DNA of 64,000 bases from assembly GCA_038380435.1 (NCBI GenBank), contig JAWZYU010000121.1, positions 1 through 64,000 on the forward strand, in the 5' to 3' direction. A program made the translations under genes and the position numbers. Origin of the DNA: Ryuthela nishihirai. Its lineage: Eukaryota; Arthropoda; Arachnida; Araneae; Heptathelidae. Below are positions 34,521-46,254 of this stretch, in pieces (the stretch's first letter is position 1; every line of letters begins with the position of its first letter). The notes under the pieces are model-generated. The model was not told the origin of the DNA. It searched no databases and saw only the letters and a list, made by a program, of their open reading frames with translations.

Positions 34521-37500
34521 TAGTAACCGTTATGCTTGAAATACGCATTTCGTTGTAGTGGTAAAGAATAACTTTGTTGTTTACTGTTCTGCTTGAATTA
34601 CGCTTCTTCATGTAGTGGCGAAGAGCAACTTATTAGTATGTTCTTAGGGTTTAAATCAGGACATGGCACCTGAAATTAGCACATGTTAGAATGTAAATGT
34701 GCAGGAAGATGTTATGCGAAAAAAAAAAGACATTTTAAAAATTCTCTGAAAATATTGCTGGACGAAAGGAGGATTAAATACGGCATGAAGACGTTGTCGA
34801 TTAATTTACTTTTCCTTATCGGCTTCCTTTTCATACTGTCACGATAACCATTTAATATTTGTTTAGTTTGAACTTCTAGAAGAGTGAGTGGGAACGTTTT
34901 TTTATATTAACTCAGTGATGTAATGATAAAGTTTCCTAAGGTGTTGTTGTAATGCAAGTATACATTTTCGTGTGCATATTTTTTTGAGGAAATTATCGTG
35001 CTCGACACGATTTTGTGGCGAGTTATATCTGTTTATCGTCTTATTCCAAATTCCGTCCGGCTTTGAAATCGGAAATTGTAGGTACACCTCGGTGTCTAAA
35101 ATATTCCGCTCACGTAATTACGAGTTAATGTAATGCTGCCGCTGGTCTAATCGGAAGATTCGTTTTGCTTTTAGGGAATTCTTTTTCCAGGTGTGTCGAT
35201 AAATGCCCTGTTGCTCTTAAAACTGGGATCAGCAGCATTTCTAGAAACGGTAAATGAAAAACTTTAAATGCTGAATAGGAAATCTTTTTATGTAACATTT
35301 CGAAAGGATAACAGTAACGTTTTTATCCCGCAGTATGAAACATTACGATATGTGACTACTTACTGTGCGTCTGTCTCACAAAGAAAAACATGGAGACTTT
35401 TGTTCTCGACGACCACCCAAGCGACATCTACGATATCATTAAAATTTCCTCTCTCTTCCTCCATGACTAAAAGACGGCTTATTTTTCAAACCTGAAATCA
35501 TATCATCGATTCCGTAGAACGAAACGTGAAAAGTGCGCTCTACATATGTTTCACTTCAACAACAGATTTCATTAACTGTATTCTGATTCATAATAGTCGT
35601 AATAATCCGTTGGTGACGTCTGACAATAAAGTTACTGTTTTAACTGTTGTCTGACCTCGGAGTAGTGATACTTCTCGATACTCGCAAAAAAAGTTGCCTC
35701 TGTTTAAGCTTCCTTTCTCACCATCTCTGCATTCTGTGTGACATCTAATTACTAAATATTTTAGAAACGAAGATCGTCGAACATATTTAGCACTGGGGAT
35801 CTCCATCATATAACCAAATATAGCCGAACGCGACAGAGTAACGCATTCGAAGTACGAAAAACTTCCCTCACTAGACTCTCTAAAATAAAAAGATATCCTA
35901 CCTATAGCATATAGGAGCTACGTATCGCCATAAAAAAGTAACATATATCGGCATAAAAAAATAAACAAAATTACGAGTTACAATAACATTCTTAAATGTG
36001 CCCGCCTTAATAATGAATTGTATAAAACACAGAGATGACGTCAGCAACGCGGTTTCGGCTGCTTCCAGACATAATTCCTACAGTATGCATGTCTCGAAAA
36101 AGCATTACTAATGTGTCATGAACGCCATACAAGAAAAATATATATCGAAAGAAACATTCATATTTCAATATTCATCTCAATATATTTTTTCTCCTGAGGT
36201 CAATGACACACGTACGTCAATGATCAAAATATCGGAAACATTTCCGTAATACCTCAGTAGCAAAATAACAGACCCACCTCAAGAACTTATACAATATCAT
36301 TTGCATTAGACATCTGTAACACCTACACAAGATATCTCTAATCTCGATTATAAATCTCGTTATAATTCCCCACCAATCACTCTAATTCGTAATATTTATT
36401 AACATAGTCTACCTTTACCATAAAGAGCATTTTTACTTTTTAAACACTTGCAACGTTGAGGAAAACCTTTATGGTGCCATGCAATCCATTCCTAATTTTC
36501 TATCTTATTATACCATGACGTGCACATAAGTATTAATTTTGATTTGTCAGCCTCAACAAAAATATTATTTTTGATATTATTTTTCGAAAAAAAAAAGAGT
36601 TTTTACCGAAAATGACTTCCAAATACCGGAATTTTCAAAGCTTTAACGATGGGTAATCATATGAATGGCTGCTGCCAACTGAAAAGCCCTGCAATATCGC
36701 AGTCCATCACTAGAATCTCACCCGAAATATACTTAATAAAAAAAATGTTTTTATCCTCTATCCCCTCCCCCTTTCCCTATGGATGGTAGTAGTGGAAGAC
36801 AAATCATCCCTTGGATTTCTCATCTTACAGCAAAAATCGCTTGCAATACGAAACTTCCAACTTTTACTACGCTGCTTCGCAGTGTTTCGTCTGTATCTCT
36901 ACGAACCTTACATAAGCATTTTCAATTCTCTCTAGAAAAATATGTGTTACGTAACAGGTTATTAATCCGTTACATCATTAGTTCTACTGACACCATTAGT
37001 TACACCATTAGTTCTACTGAGCGAGCTTTACAAAATCCGAGCCGAAATGAAAGGGGTCGTTTGTGGTCGACAGCGACAAATAGCGTTTAACTATAAAATT
37101 TATATCCCATAATCAGAATAATGGGCTGTATAGTAGTTCTCGGTTGAAATTTCATAACTCTCACGCTAAAAAGTGGAAAATTAGATTACCTCTACTGTAA
37201 ATTAATTATTCACTACCAAGTTACTTACCTGAAGGAATTTATAAACGAACCACAAACACTTTATGAATATTATTAAACTTGATTCACCTGATATTTTTTC
37301 GAGCAGCAGAATGGTGGTTTAGAGAAGGACATACGGAATACAGTCCGTGTGTATTTTTTAATCGCATAGACCTTGCCAATGGTTGCTTATTACACTGAAA
37401 TCTGTTCGCGGTACGCAAAGCTCTGAAAACCTCAAAAAACCCTCAAATTATATCACTTCTTCGCCATATCCATACGCTAACGCGGCAAACGTAGCAGCAA

Positions 37501-37908
37501 CATTGCCGCTTGATATAAACTCATAAACTGACATTATATTTTTTTTTCCTTGCAATAATAGGGTCATGACGTCTGACAGTGTGACGTTAAAGAATGCACT
37601 GTTTGCTCACTCAGAGGAAGTGACTCTTACAGTGTTTCATATTGCGAACAGAGGTGTTTGTTTACTCTTCCGCAGTTGTATTTTCCAATATCTTGTTTAC
37701 GAAAATTACTATGAATTGTGGAAGAGAAATAAGACGCATTTCTTTAAACATCGGATTCACGGTGAGTATTATTTTTTCAGGATATTTAATAATAATACCT
37801 ACAATTAATAATCCTCACTTTACATCAATGACGTGGGGTAAGATAAGGTACATAGCTATGACGCTTATTCTAGTTTCTTCCGAACAAATCGATACGTACA
37901 ACAAAATA

Positions 37909-38275
37909 GCGGCTGGAGTGGCTCAGTCGGTAGCGCGTCAGGCTCATAATCTGTAGTTCCCAGGTTCGAGTCCCAGCTGGGTCAGCGTTGAGATTTATCT
38001 CCGCAAAATTCCCCGCCCTGCCCACGGTCAATAGGGGACACCGATGGGCTTAGAAAGGCCGTCGTCCGTCGTATGGGATGTTAAACTGTGGCCCCGTGTG
38101 CGGGAGAGCCATAACCTGTGCACGTTAAAGAACACACTGGATGGCTTTGACGGGAGGCTACCATCTGTCTCCCAACAGTTGTTCCAGTGGGTCCCCTCCC
38201 CCAACCTTCTCTGAGGCTTCGGGGTCCATGTGACCTGGCCATTTAGCCCATTGTGTACAAAAAAAGTGCTGATTA
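37909..38275 (+). mobile_element. SINE-A copy at the palindrome arm end and satellite border
   Basis: Full-length forward copy from GCGGCTGGAGTGGCTCAGTC. The anticodon loop is GCTCATAATCT, the tRNA-Met (CAT) form. It begins exactly where the similarity between the palindrome arms stops, and the satellite begins exactly at its 3' end. Confidence 0.92.
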
Positions 38276-40049
38276 AGCCCTTTTAAAGTCGAGTAATGCG
38301 TACCTTACAGAAAGGTCATCCGACCTCTGGTTCACGAGAAAAAGACCAAAACGTCTGACAAAATTCTACTTATCAACTTTTTCCTTAATTGAGCTAGAGC
38401 TTCGAGGAATGCGTCATTGCAAAGCCCTTATAAAGACGAGTAATAAGTACTTTCCAGGAAGGTCATCCGAAATATCGTTCACGAGAAAAAGCCAAAAACC
38501 TATAACATAATTCTACTTATCATCTTTTTCCCTAATTGAGCTAGAGCTTCGAGGAATGCGTCATTGCAAAGCCCTTATAAAGACGAGTAATAAGTACTTT
38601 CCAGGAAGGTCATCCGAAATATCGTTCACGAGAAAAAGCCAAAAACCTATAACATAATTCTACTTATCATCTTTTTCCCTAATTGAGCTAGAGCTTCGAG
38701 GATTTCGTCATTGGAAAGCCCTTTTGAAGACGAGTAATACGTACTTTACACAAAGGTCGTCCGACCTGTGGTTCAGGAGAAAAGGCCAAAAAGGTGTAAC
38801 AAAATTCTGCCTATCAGCTTTTTCCCTAACTGAGCTAAAGCTTCGATGTTTGCGTCATTTGGAAGCCAATTTAAAGACGAGTAATACGTACTATAGAGAA
38901 AGGTCGTCCGACCTCTAGTTCAGGAGAAAAAGACAAAAACGTGTAACAAAATTCTACTTATCACCTTTTTCCTTAATTGAGCTAGAGCTTCGAAGATTAC
39001 GTCATTGGAAAGCCCTTTTAAAGACGAGTAATACGTACTTTACACAAAGGTCGTCCGACCTCTGGTTCGGGAGAAAAGCCAAAAACGTGTAACAAAATTC
39101 TTCCTACCAACTTTTTCCCTAATTGAGCTAGAGCTTCGAGGATTGCGTCATTGGAAATCCCTTTTGAAGACGAGTAATACCTATTTTGCAGAAAGGTCGT
39201 CCGACCTCTGCTTCAGAAGAAAAAGCCAAAAATGTGTAACAAAATTCTACCTATCAACTTTTTCCCTAATTCAGGTAGAGGTTCGAGGATTGCGTCATTG
39301 AAAAGCCCTTTTAAAGACGGGTAATACGTACTTTACAGAAAGGTCGTCTGACCTCTGGTTCAGGAGAAAAAGCCAAAAGGTGTAAGCTATTTAAATTCTT
39401 CCTATCAACTTTTTTCCTCATTGAGCTAGAGCTTCGAGGTTTGCGTAATTGGAAAGCCCTTTTAAAGAGAAGTAATACGTGCTTTACAGAAAAGTCTTCC
39501 GACCTCTGGTTCAGGAGAAAAAGCCAAAAAGGTGTAACAAAATTCTTCCTATCAACTTTTTCCATAATTAAGGTAGAGCTTCGAGGATTGCGTCATTGGA
39601 AAGCCCTTTTAAAGATGAGTAACACGTACTTTACAGAAAGGTCGTCTGACCTCTGGTTCAGGAGAAAAAGAAAAAAAGGTGTAAGCTACTAAAATTCTAC
39701 CTATCAGCTTTTTCCCTAACTGAGCTAAAGCTTCGAGGATTGCGTCATTGGAAAGCTGTTTTAAAGACGACTAATACGTACTTTACAGAAAGGTCATTCG
39801 ACCTCTGGTTCACGAGAAAAAGCCAAAAACGTGTAAGAAAATTCTACATATCAACTTTTTCCCTAATTGAGCTCGAGATTCGAGGATTGCGTCATTGGAA
39901 AGCCCTTTTAAAGACGAGTTATGTACTTTACAGAAAGGTCATCCGACCTCTGGTTCACGAGAAAAAGAGAAAAAGGTGTAACAAAATTCTACTTATCAAC
40001 CTTTTCCTTAATTGAGCTAGAGTCGAGGAATTTGTCATTGGAAAGCCAC
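38276..40049 (+). repeat. Satellite array, 147-base monomers, forward half
   Basis: About twelve monomers. GAGCTAGAGCTTCGAGG recurs at 38391, 38538 and 38685, an exact 147-base period. Each monomer has CTTTTAAAGACGAGTAATAC, a GGTCGTCCGACC dyad, a GAGAAAAAGCCAAAAA segment and GAGCTAGAGCTTCGAGGATT. Two adjacent monomers (about 38415-38561 and 38562-38708) are identical. The 147-base length is a multiple of three, so one frame often stays open; I do not take these frames as genes. Confidence 0.95.
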
Positions 40050-41496
40050 AGTTGATAGGTAGAATTTTGTTACATGTTCAAATGAAGGAAAACGTTGATA
40101 TGTAGAATTTTCTTACACATTTTTGACTTTTTCTCGTGAACCACATGTCTGATGACCTTTCTGTAAAGTACGTATTACTCGTCTTTAAAAGGGATTTCCA
40201 GTGACGCAATCCTCGACTCTAAGCTCAATTAAGGAAAAAGTTGATAAACAGAATTTTTTTATACGTTTTTCGCTTTTTCTCTTGAACCGGAGGTCGGACG
40301 ACCTTTCTGTAAAATACGTATTACTCGTCTTTAAAAGGGATTTCCAGTGACGCGATCCTCGAAGTTCTACTTCAGTTAGGGAAAAAGTTGGAAGGTAGAA
40401 TTTTATTACACGTTTTTGGCTTTTTCTCCTGAAACAAAGGTCGGATGACCTTTCTGTAAAGTACGTATTACTCGTCTTTGAAAGGGCTTTCCAATGACGC
40501 AATCCTCGACTCTAGCTCAATTAAGAAAAAGTTTAGAGGAAGAATTTTGTCACACGTTTTTGGCTTTTTCTCGTGAACCAGAGGTCGGATGACTTCTCTG
40601 TAAAGCACGTATTACTCCTCTTTAAAAGGGCTTTCCAATGACGCAATCCTCGAAGCTCAAGCTCAATTAAGGAAAACGTTGATAAGTAGAATTTTGTTAC
40701 ACCTTTTTGGCTTTTTCTCGTGAATCAGAGGTCAGATGACCTTTGTGTAAAGTACGTATTACTCGTCTTTAAAAGGGCTTTCCAATGACGCAATCCTCGA
40801 AGCTCTAGCTCAATTAGGGAAAAAGTTGGAAGGTAGAATTTTATTACACGTTTTTGGCTTTTTCTCCTGAAACAAAGGTCGGATGACCTTTCTGTAAAGT
40901 ACGTATTACTCGTCTTTGAAAGGGCTTTCCAATGACGCAATCCTCGACTCTAGCTCAATTAAGAAAAAGTTTATAGGAAGAATTTTGTCACACGTTTTTG
41001 GCTTTTTCTCGTGAACCAGAGGTCGGATGACTTCTCTGTAAAGCACGTATTACTCCTCTTTAAAAGGGCTTTCCAATGACGCAATCCTCGAAGCTCAAGC
41101 TCAATTAAGGAAAAAGTTGATAAGTAGAATTTTGTTACACCTTTTTGGCTCTTTCTCGTGAACCAGAGGTCGGAAGACCTTTCTGTAAAGTACATTACTC
41201 GTCTTTAAAAGGGCTTTCCAATGACGCAATCCTCGAAGCTCTAGCTCAATTAGGGAAAAAGTTGATAGGAAGAATTTTCTTACACCTTTTTGGCTTTTTC
41301 TCCTGAACCAGAGATCGGATGACCTTTCTGTAAAGTACGTATCACTCGTCTTTAAAAGGGCTTTCCAATGACGAAATCCTCGAAGCTCTAGCTCAATTTG
41401 GGAAAAAGTTGGTAGGAAGAATTTTGTTACAAGTTTTTGGCTTTTTCTCGTGAACCAGAGGTCTAATGACCTTTCTGTAAAGTACGTATTACTCGT
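40050..41496 (-). repeat. Satellite array, inverted half with higher-order repeat
   Basis: About ten monomers in reverse. The orientation switches once, near 40050, after a short truncated unit. A three-monomer block recurs at a 438-base distance (GGAAGGTAGAATTTTATTAC at 40390 and 40828). The same frame as in the forward half is partly open, now on the minus strand (for example 41101-41529). Confidence 0.95.
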
Positions 41497-41570
41497 CTTT
41501 AACGTGCACAGGGTATGGCTCTCCCACACATGGAGCTACGGCTTAACGTCCCATCTGATGGACGGCGGCT
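41497..41570 (-). mobile_element. SINE-A fragment at the right border of the satellite
   Basis: Only the middle of SINE-A: ACGTGCACAGGGTATGGCTC to GATGGACGGCGGC. Satellite and SINE share TCTTTAA at the joint. It is oriented opposite to the SINE-A on the other border (37909-38275). Confidence 0.88.
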
Positions 41571-42382
41571 TTGCAAAAAAAGTAATCATATGGCAAAACA
41601 CCAACTAGTATGCATATATATATGGCACAATCACCGTCAAAGATGAATCTCTCTGACTATATCAGGGACAATGTAACTCTTCTGGGAAATGAAACGTCAA
41701 AAACCAACTGTACAGATCATAAAAATGTTACCGAAATGATACAGCAAAAGAAGTAGTAAGTAGTAACAGGAGTATTGTTAATAATGAAAAAAAAAAAAAA
41801 CACTAGAGGACACAGTATGTGGCAGCTATTTATGTTGCACTACGGGTTCGCAACTTTTGTCGTGGTATTTTTGCAAACTGAGCATGCACACCTGACAGCC
41901 TTATTGAACAAAAAAAATAAAATAAATACCTAATCAAGCAGCTGCTTGCCACAGAGGTCCCTCAGCAGAAAAACGACACACCGGGGCTCGAACCCAGATG
42001 ATCAGATAATCATGAATTTAGTTGGAAAGTACAAAAATTTCATCGTTCCTGAGGAATAAGGGATGCTCGATTTCAAAGGGAGCGAAGTTTTTATTTTCCG
42101 TCTTTAGCACCCTCTAACAGTGACAACTGAAACGAGTGGATGATTGTGTAAATGCAAATAGTAATATTTCGTTAATACCTATAAAACAGAAATATAATTT
42201 TTCATTAATATGTTTAAAAAGTTGTAGTTACCACCCCCCTGTGACGAAAGGATAAAACACTTTTGGCAATGCAAATATTTTCTCCCTCATAATTTACCAC
42301 CAAAATTTTAAATTTCTTTCTTAAATAACCGTTTGTAATAGCTGTGGCAAATGCTAAAAAGGTATTAATTCAATTCTCTAAT
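41571..42382. other. Gap right of the satellite, with a SINE-B remnant
   Basis: A deleted, reverse SINE-B lies at 41930-41993 (AAGCAGCTGCTTGCCACAGA joined to CAGCAGAAAAACGACACA, then B box). The rest is AT-rich with nothing recognised. Confidence 0.6.
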
Positions 42383-42583
42383 CTGTCTCCTACAGCTGTC
42401 CAGTGTGTCCCCTTTCCCTCAACTTTCCCTAAGCCTTCAGGGTCCTTGTGACCTGGCCATTCAGCTCATTGCATACAAAAAAATTGCCGTTTAGAGGTAA
42501 AACTAGCCAACGTTAAAGAACACGCTCTATGGCCTTGACTGGAGTCTGCCATTTGTCTCCTACAGCTGTCCAGTGTGTCCCCT
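42383..42583 (+). mobile_element. Two tandem SINE-A fragments
   Basis: 42383-42508 is the 3' part of a forward SINE-A ending GAGGTAAAACTAGCC. 42509-42583 is an earlier part of it (AACGTTAAAGAACACGCTC). Both share the unusual TACAGCTGTCCAGTGTGTCC, so one element was partly duplicated in tandem. Confidence 0.75.
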
Positions 42584-42637
42584 CGCAGTCAGTACTTGGG
42601 AGGGTGACCACCTGGGAACACCGCGTGCAGTGGGGTT
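42584..42637 (+). pseudogene. 5S rRNA 3'-half-like fragment
   Basis: CAGTCAGTACTTGGGAGGGT, GACCACCTGGGAACACCGCG and TGCAGTGGG follow the 3' part of animal 5S rRNA (GGTTAGTACTT.GATGGG.GACC.C.TGGGAACACCG.GTG). The 5' half, including the internal promoter A box, is absent. It lies between SINE-A fragments and unit U2. It may be a 5S pseudogene or a piece of a 5S-derived SINE. Confidence 0.6.
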
Positions 42638-42847
42638 CCCAGGTAGTCACATTCCATTTTTAGGGTTCCATTCCATTTTTAGTATATAAATAAAGGAGAA
42701 TTAGTTTTGGTTACAAAACCTGCAACGTTTCTAGGTATCTGAAACAAAATTTATATACGTAAGGTACGAATTTTAGACCATCGTCAGAGTATAGTGCTAA
42801 TACTCGACACGTTCCAAATGCCAATTCAAGCTTTTCCGCCTCTCAAG

Positions 42848-43212
42848 GGTTGGGTTGTTTTACCTGTGAGCGGCACTTTTTTGCACACCATGGGCTAAAT
42901 GACCAGGTCTCGAGGACCCCGAATGTTGGGGGAGGGGACCCATTGTAACAGCTGTTGGGAGACGGATGGTAGCCTCCCGTCAAGACCGTCCAGTGTCTTC
43001 TTTAACGTGCACAGGGTATGGCTCTCCCACACACGGAGCCACGGCTTGACGTCCCATCTGATGGACGGCAGCCTTTCCAAGCCCATCGGTGTTCCCTACT
43101 GACCATGGGCAGGGCGGACAGTTTTGCGGAGGTAGGTGTCAACGGTGACCCAGCTGGGACTCGAACCTGGGAACTGCAGATTACGAGCCTGGTGCGCTAC
43201 CTACTGAGCCCA
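42848..43212 (-). mobile_element. SINE-A copy in U2 (left end)
   Basis: Same insertion as the SINE-A of U1, inherited through the duplication: both are followed by the same older SINE fragment. GGTTGGGTTGTTTTACCTGT at its 3' end is intact. Confidence 0.92.
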
Positions 43213-44601
43213 ATCAAGGGCATACAGCGTGTTTAACATGTACCGGGTATGGATGTCTCCCACACACGGATCCTCATACGAGCTTCCATTTCATATGAAA
43301 TTCGTAATTCTTTGCTGTCCGAACATGTAGTAACTAGTAAATTTCTATATTGAGGGGAAAGTAAACGAATGTTGTTAGTTTTATGGACAGCAGCATTACC
43401 TACTTAACGAGTTTTCATGTGACATGAAACTTGTTGCGTTCGGGCCTCACGTTCCTAAGATTTGACATAAATTAAACCGCATGTAGAATAAGAAATTAAC
43501 TTTTTTTCCGGGGGGGGCGCATTTATTTCCTGCATAGGTCAACCATCAGTTAACTTCACAGCGACTTTGCAAACCTGTTGGTGTTCCCTTTTTCATTCGC
43601 AGAACAACGGGATTAAATCTTAACGTTGACCGAAGTGTGACTCAATCCTCAAAATTTCATATTCGCAGCATGGACACCTAACGACTTGACCATTGCTTCT
43701 TCCATCTTTACTCCTTCTGACCGCATATGTTTTGAGATTGTATTTAGTAATGCGGCAGACCTTATCCTATAAAACATATCATGTCCGTGATGATTTAATT
43801 TCAATAAATTGGGTGTCTCCACGGTGTCACAATTGTTAGTAAAACCTGTAAAGTTTTATAATTAAATTAATAAATCGTAGTTGTTTGAGCTGAAATGAAA
43901 CAGTGCAATGGTATGTAATTTCCAGCTTTAATAATACATTGCAATCGCATTTTATAAATATTAATTTTATTGGAATTTTACATTATTACTATTGATCATT
44001 GCTCACTATAGGTCGATTCCTGTGTACGTTAAAATTACTTAACGTGGTCTAATAAACTATAATAAAAGAAGAAATCCATTGAGAGTAAAGTTAAAGCGAA
44101 CACGTTGTTGCTATCGTTACTAAGGGCTCACGCGTTATGTTCTCAACATGCACCTGCCATTGCAAAATATTTCACCAATCGTAGAAGAGATAGAGCAAAA
44201 ACCGTTGCGAACGCGGTACCAAGGAAATATTTCATTAGAAATACATTAACACCACTTCCAGGAATTTCCTTCGTTTGGCACTGAACGTGGTACGTATGAG
44301 AAAGTACATAACTTGAGACACGTTTATGCATTCAAGTTTCAAAACTTTAAGCAACGCTGTTATAATATTACCGCATACTATATCTGAATTCTTTAGATTT
44401 CATCTTTTTTTTTTTGGTGTAGGGAAATGGCCATTTTTTTTCTAAAACTTTTACTTATTTCAAGCATTCCTAAGAAGAAATAATATCCTCTGTTTCTCGG
44501 CAAAAAGGATACATATGCAAAACATAAGACCAATGACTCTTGTTTTAAGAGATTGTTTAAACAATAATATTTATTTTTGCGGTTATAAATATAAAGAAAA
44601 T

Positions 44602-44764
44602 TTATTTATCAACTCAAGCATCTGGTTGTCACAGAGGCTGTTATGTTATACGTCGTAGTTGAAGGCGTCATCCCGGCATAAAAGCAACCGGAACATCCGG
44701 TCGTTACAAGTAGTTGGAACTCCTTGAATCGGCAGCTGAGCACGCTAACCACTGGGCAACGGAT
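44602..44764 (-). mobile_element. SINE-B relative in U2
   Basis: Copy of the element at 32478-32640, with small differences in the head (CAGTGGTTAGCGTGCTCA). Confidence 0.65.
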
Positions 44765-45486
44765 ATTGTAATAAGCACGTTTTTCTAATCTTTACATGGT
44801 TTTAATGAATATTCTTTATTACGAGAAGCTTCTGAGGAATGATTGGAAGTAATTTAAGGTTCTGTTTTGTTTAGACATATTCACTCAGGTAATAACCTTA
44901 ATCTGTTCAGTAAACAGTACAGCGCCAGACATAACGGTTGACTTCGCAGTCAATGTGCGTGGGATAAATTGTAGAATGCGAAACTGAAATATTACCGCAA
45001 AACGATTAAGCCTAGACACTTTTTCTTTTATTTCCTCAATTAGGTGGATAATTTTGAATATAGGAATTAAATTAATTAACCTTATTCGTGACGGAAATGC
45101 AATTTACGAAACAAAAGGCGTATCCGGTTGAACGATTCGAAAAGCATTGTTGTGTCATTGATTATTTAGTATACGATCTGTTTTCTTCCTTTCTCTTTAA
45201 TCGTGAAAATAACAATGTAACATTTTACTAGTGAATATAAAACTAAGGTTTTCAACTGAAATAGATTTAATATGTTATTTAGATATGGTTATTTGAGTTA
45301 TTAATAACTTTCTGGGAGTCTTCGAAACGACACTTAGGAGTCATTTCTGCAGATAAGTTTAGTCGAAATAGGATTTCCTCAATTATGAATAGTTATGGAA
45401 TACAACGGACTCCTTTTCACGGCATAATACTGTTGCAGTAACGTTCACTTCAGTGAACTCTCATTACGACGGACGTTATGCAAATA

Positions 45487-45637
45487 TGCCTTTACACAAA
45501 CCATCGGTGTTCGCCTTTCTAACCGATATAACGATGGGGTGTTTAACGTAAATTAAACAGAACTTCGAGTCTAGTGGGAATCGACCCTGGGAATTGCATA
45601 TTCCTTTCCTGTAGCAATACCTAACGTTCCACCCCTT
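45487..45637 (-). mobile_element. Family-D SINE, truncated, in U2
   Basis: On the minus strand: GGTGGAACGTTAGGTATTGC, then CCCAGGGTCGATTCCCACTA as B box, then ATCGGTTAGAAAGGCGAACA. It stops after AAAGGC. The full form of the family is at 53500-53852. Confidence 0.6.
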
Positions 45638-45870
45638 CACTTTAATGAAAGCACTCCTGATACTATGTCGTTTGATGGCATTCGTAATAGCAAGGCGGAA
45701 GACCGCTTAATACGAAAACAGATATCGTTACTTCGCGATGACGTATAATATATATGTTACTGCGGATCTCAACGCTGTCACAGGTGCTACTCTAACCAGA
45801 AAAAAACTGCACACGAAGAGAAACCATAGCAGTTCTTAGCTCCTTATCGCAAAGAAACTCTGCGAGCGCT

Positions 45871-46254
45871 GCGGTAGGGATGGGTAAGTTAGTAGCGCTC
45901 CCGGCTCGTAATCTGCAGTTCCCAGGTTAGAGTCCCCGCTGGGTCAGCGTTGAGATTTATCTCCGCAAAACTGCTCGCCCTGCTAACGGTCAGCAGGGGA
46001 CAACGATAAGCTTGGAAAGGCCGCCGTCCGTCGGATGGGATCTTAAGACGTTGTGCGCGCCGTGTGCGGGAGAGCCATACCCTGTGCACGTTAAAGAACA
46101 CGCTGGATGGCCTTGACGGGAGGCTACCTTCTGTCTCCCGACAGCTGTTCCAGTGGGTCCCCTCCCGCAACCTTCTCTGAGCCTTCGGGGTCCATGTGAC
46201 CTGACCGTTTAGTCCATTCTCTAAAAATAAAATGCCGATCACAGGTAAAACAAT
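45871..46254 (+). mobile_element. SINE-A copy in U2 (right end)
   Basis: Forward, full length. The head is slightly decayed (GCGGTAGGGATGGGTAAGTT); it ends CACAGGTAAAACAATCAATT. The mirror copy in U3 is 59590-59940. Confidence 0.9.

Larger units (their letters stand above)
33111..37907. repeat. Left arm of giant palindrome, units V and W
   Basis: Continues U1. V (33111-35072) matches 57329-59290 in reverse nearly base for base. W (35073-37907) matches 54061-56936 in reverse with more differences. Part of W (36000-36960) is a distant relative of block T and block H of the 16-20 kb foldback. No recognisable gene; short frames here are shadows of the repeat. Confidence 0.88.

Noticed and set aside
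37201..37250. Mini-intron: in W and its copies CAGGTAAGTAACTT is followed 40 bases on by a TTTACAG-like acceptor (here read on the minus strand)
   Set aside because: Too short for a normal intron and lies in a non-coding repeat, so most likely chance.
33111..37907. Endogenous virus or giant virus-like transposon in the large repeat units
   Set aside because: No capsid, polymerase, integrase or other recognisable protein in any frame of U, V or W.
37909..37985. Functional tRNA-Met gene
   Set aside because: No pairing acceptor stem, and the sequence continues directly into the SINE body. It is the head of a SINE.
38276..41496. CRISPR array
   Set aside because: Period of 147 bases with the whole monomer conserved. 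No short repeats with unique spacers, and the genome is animal.
38724..41529. Frames of 64-142 codons in the satellite, as genes
   Set aside because: They are the same 49-codon unit repeated, without a proper start, end or flanking gene structure. Kept only as an observation.
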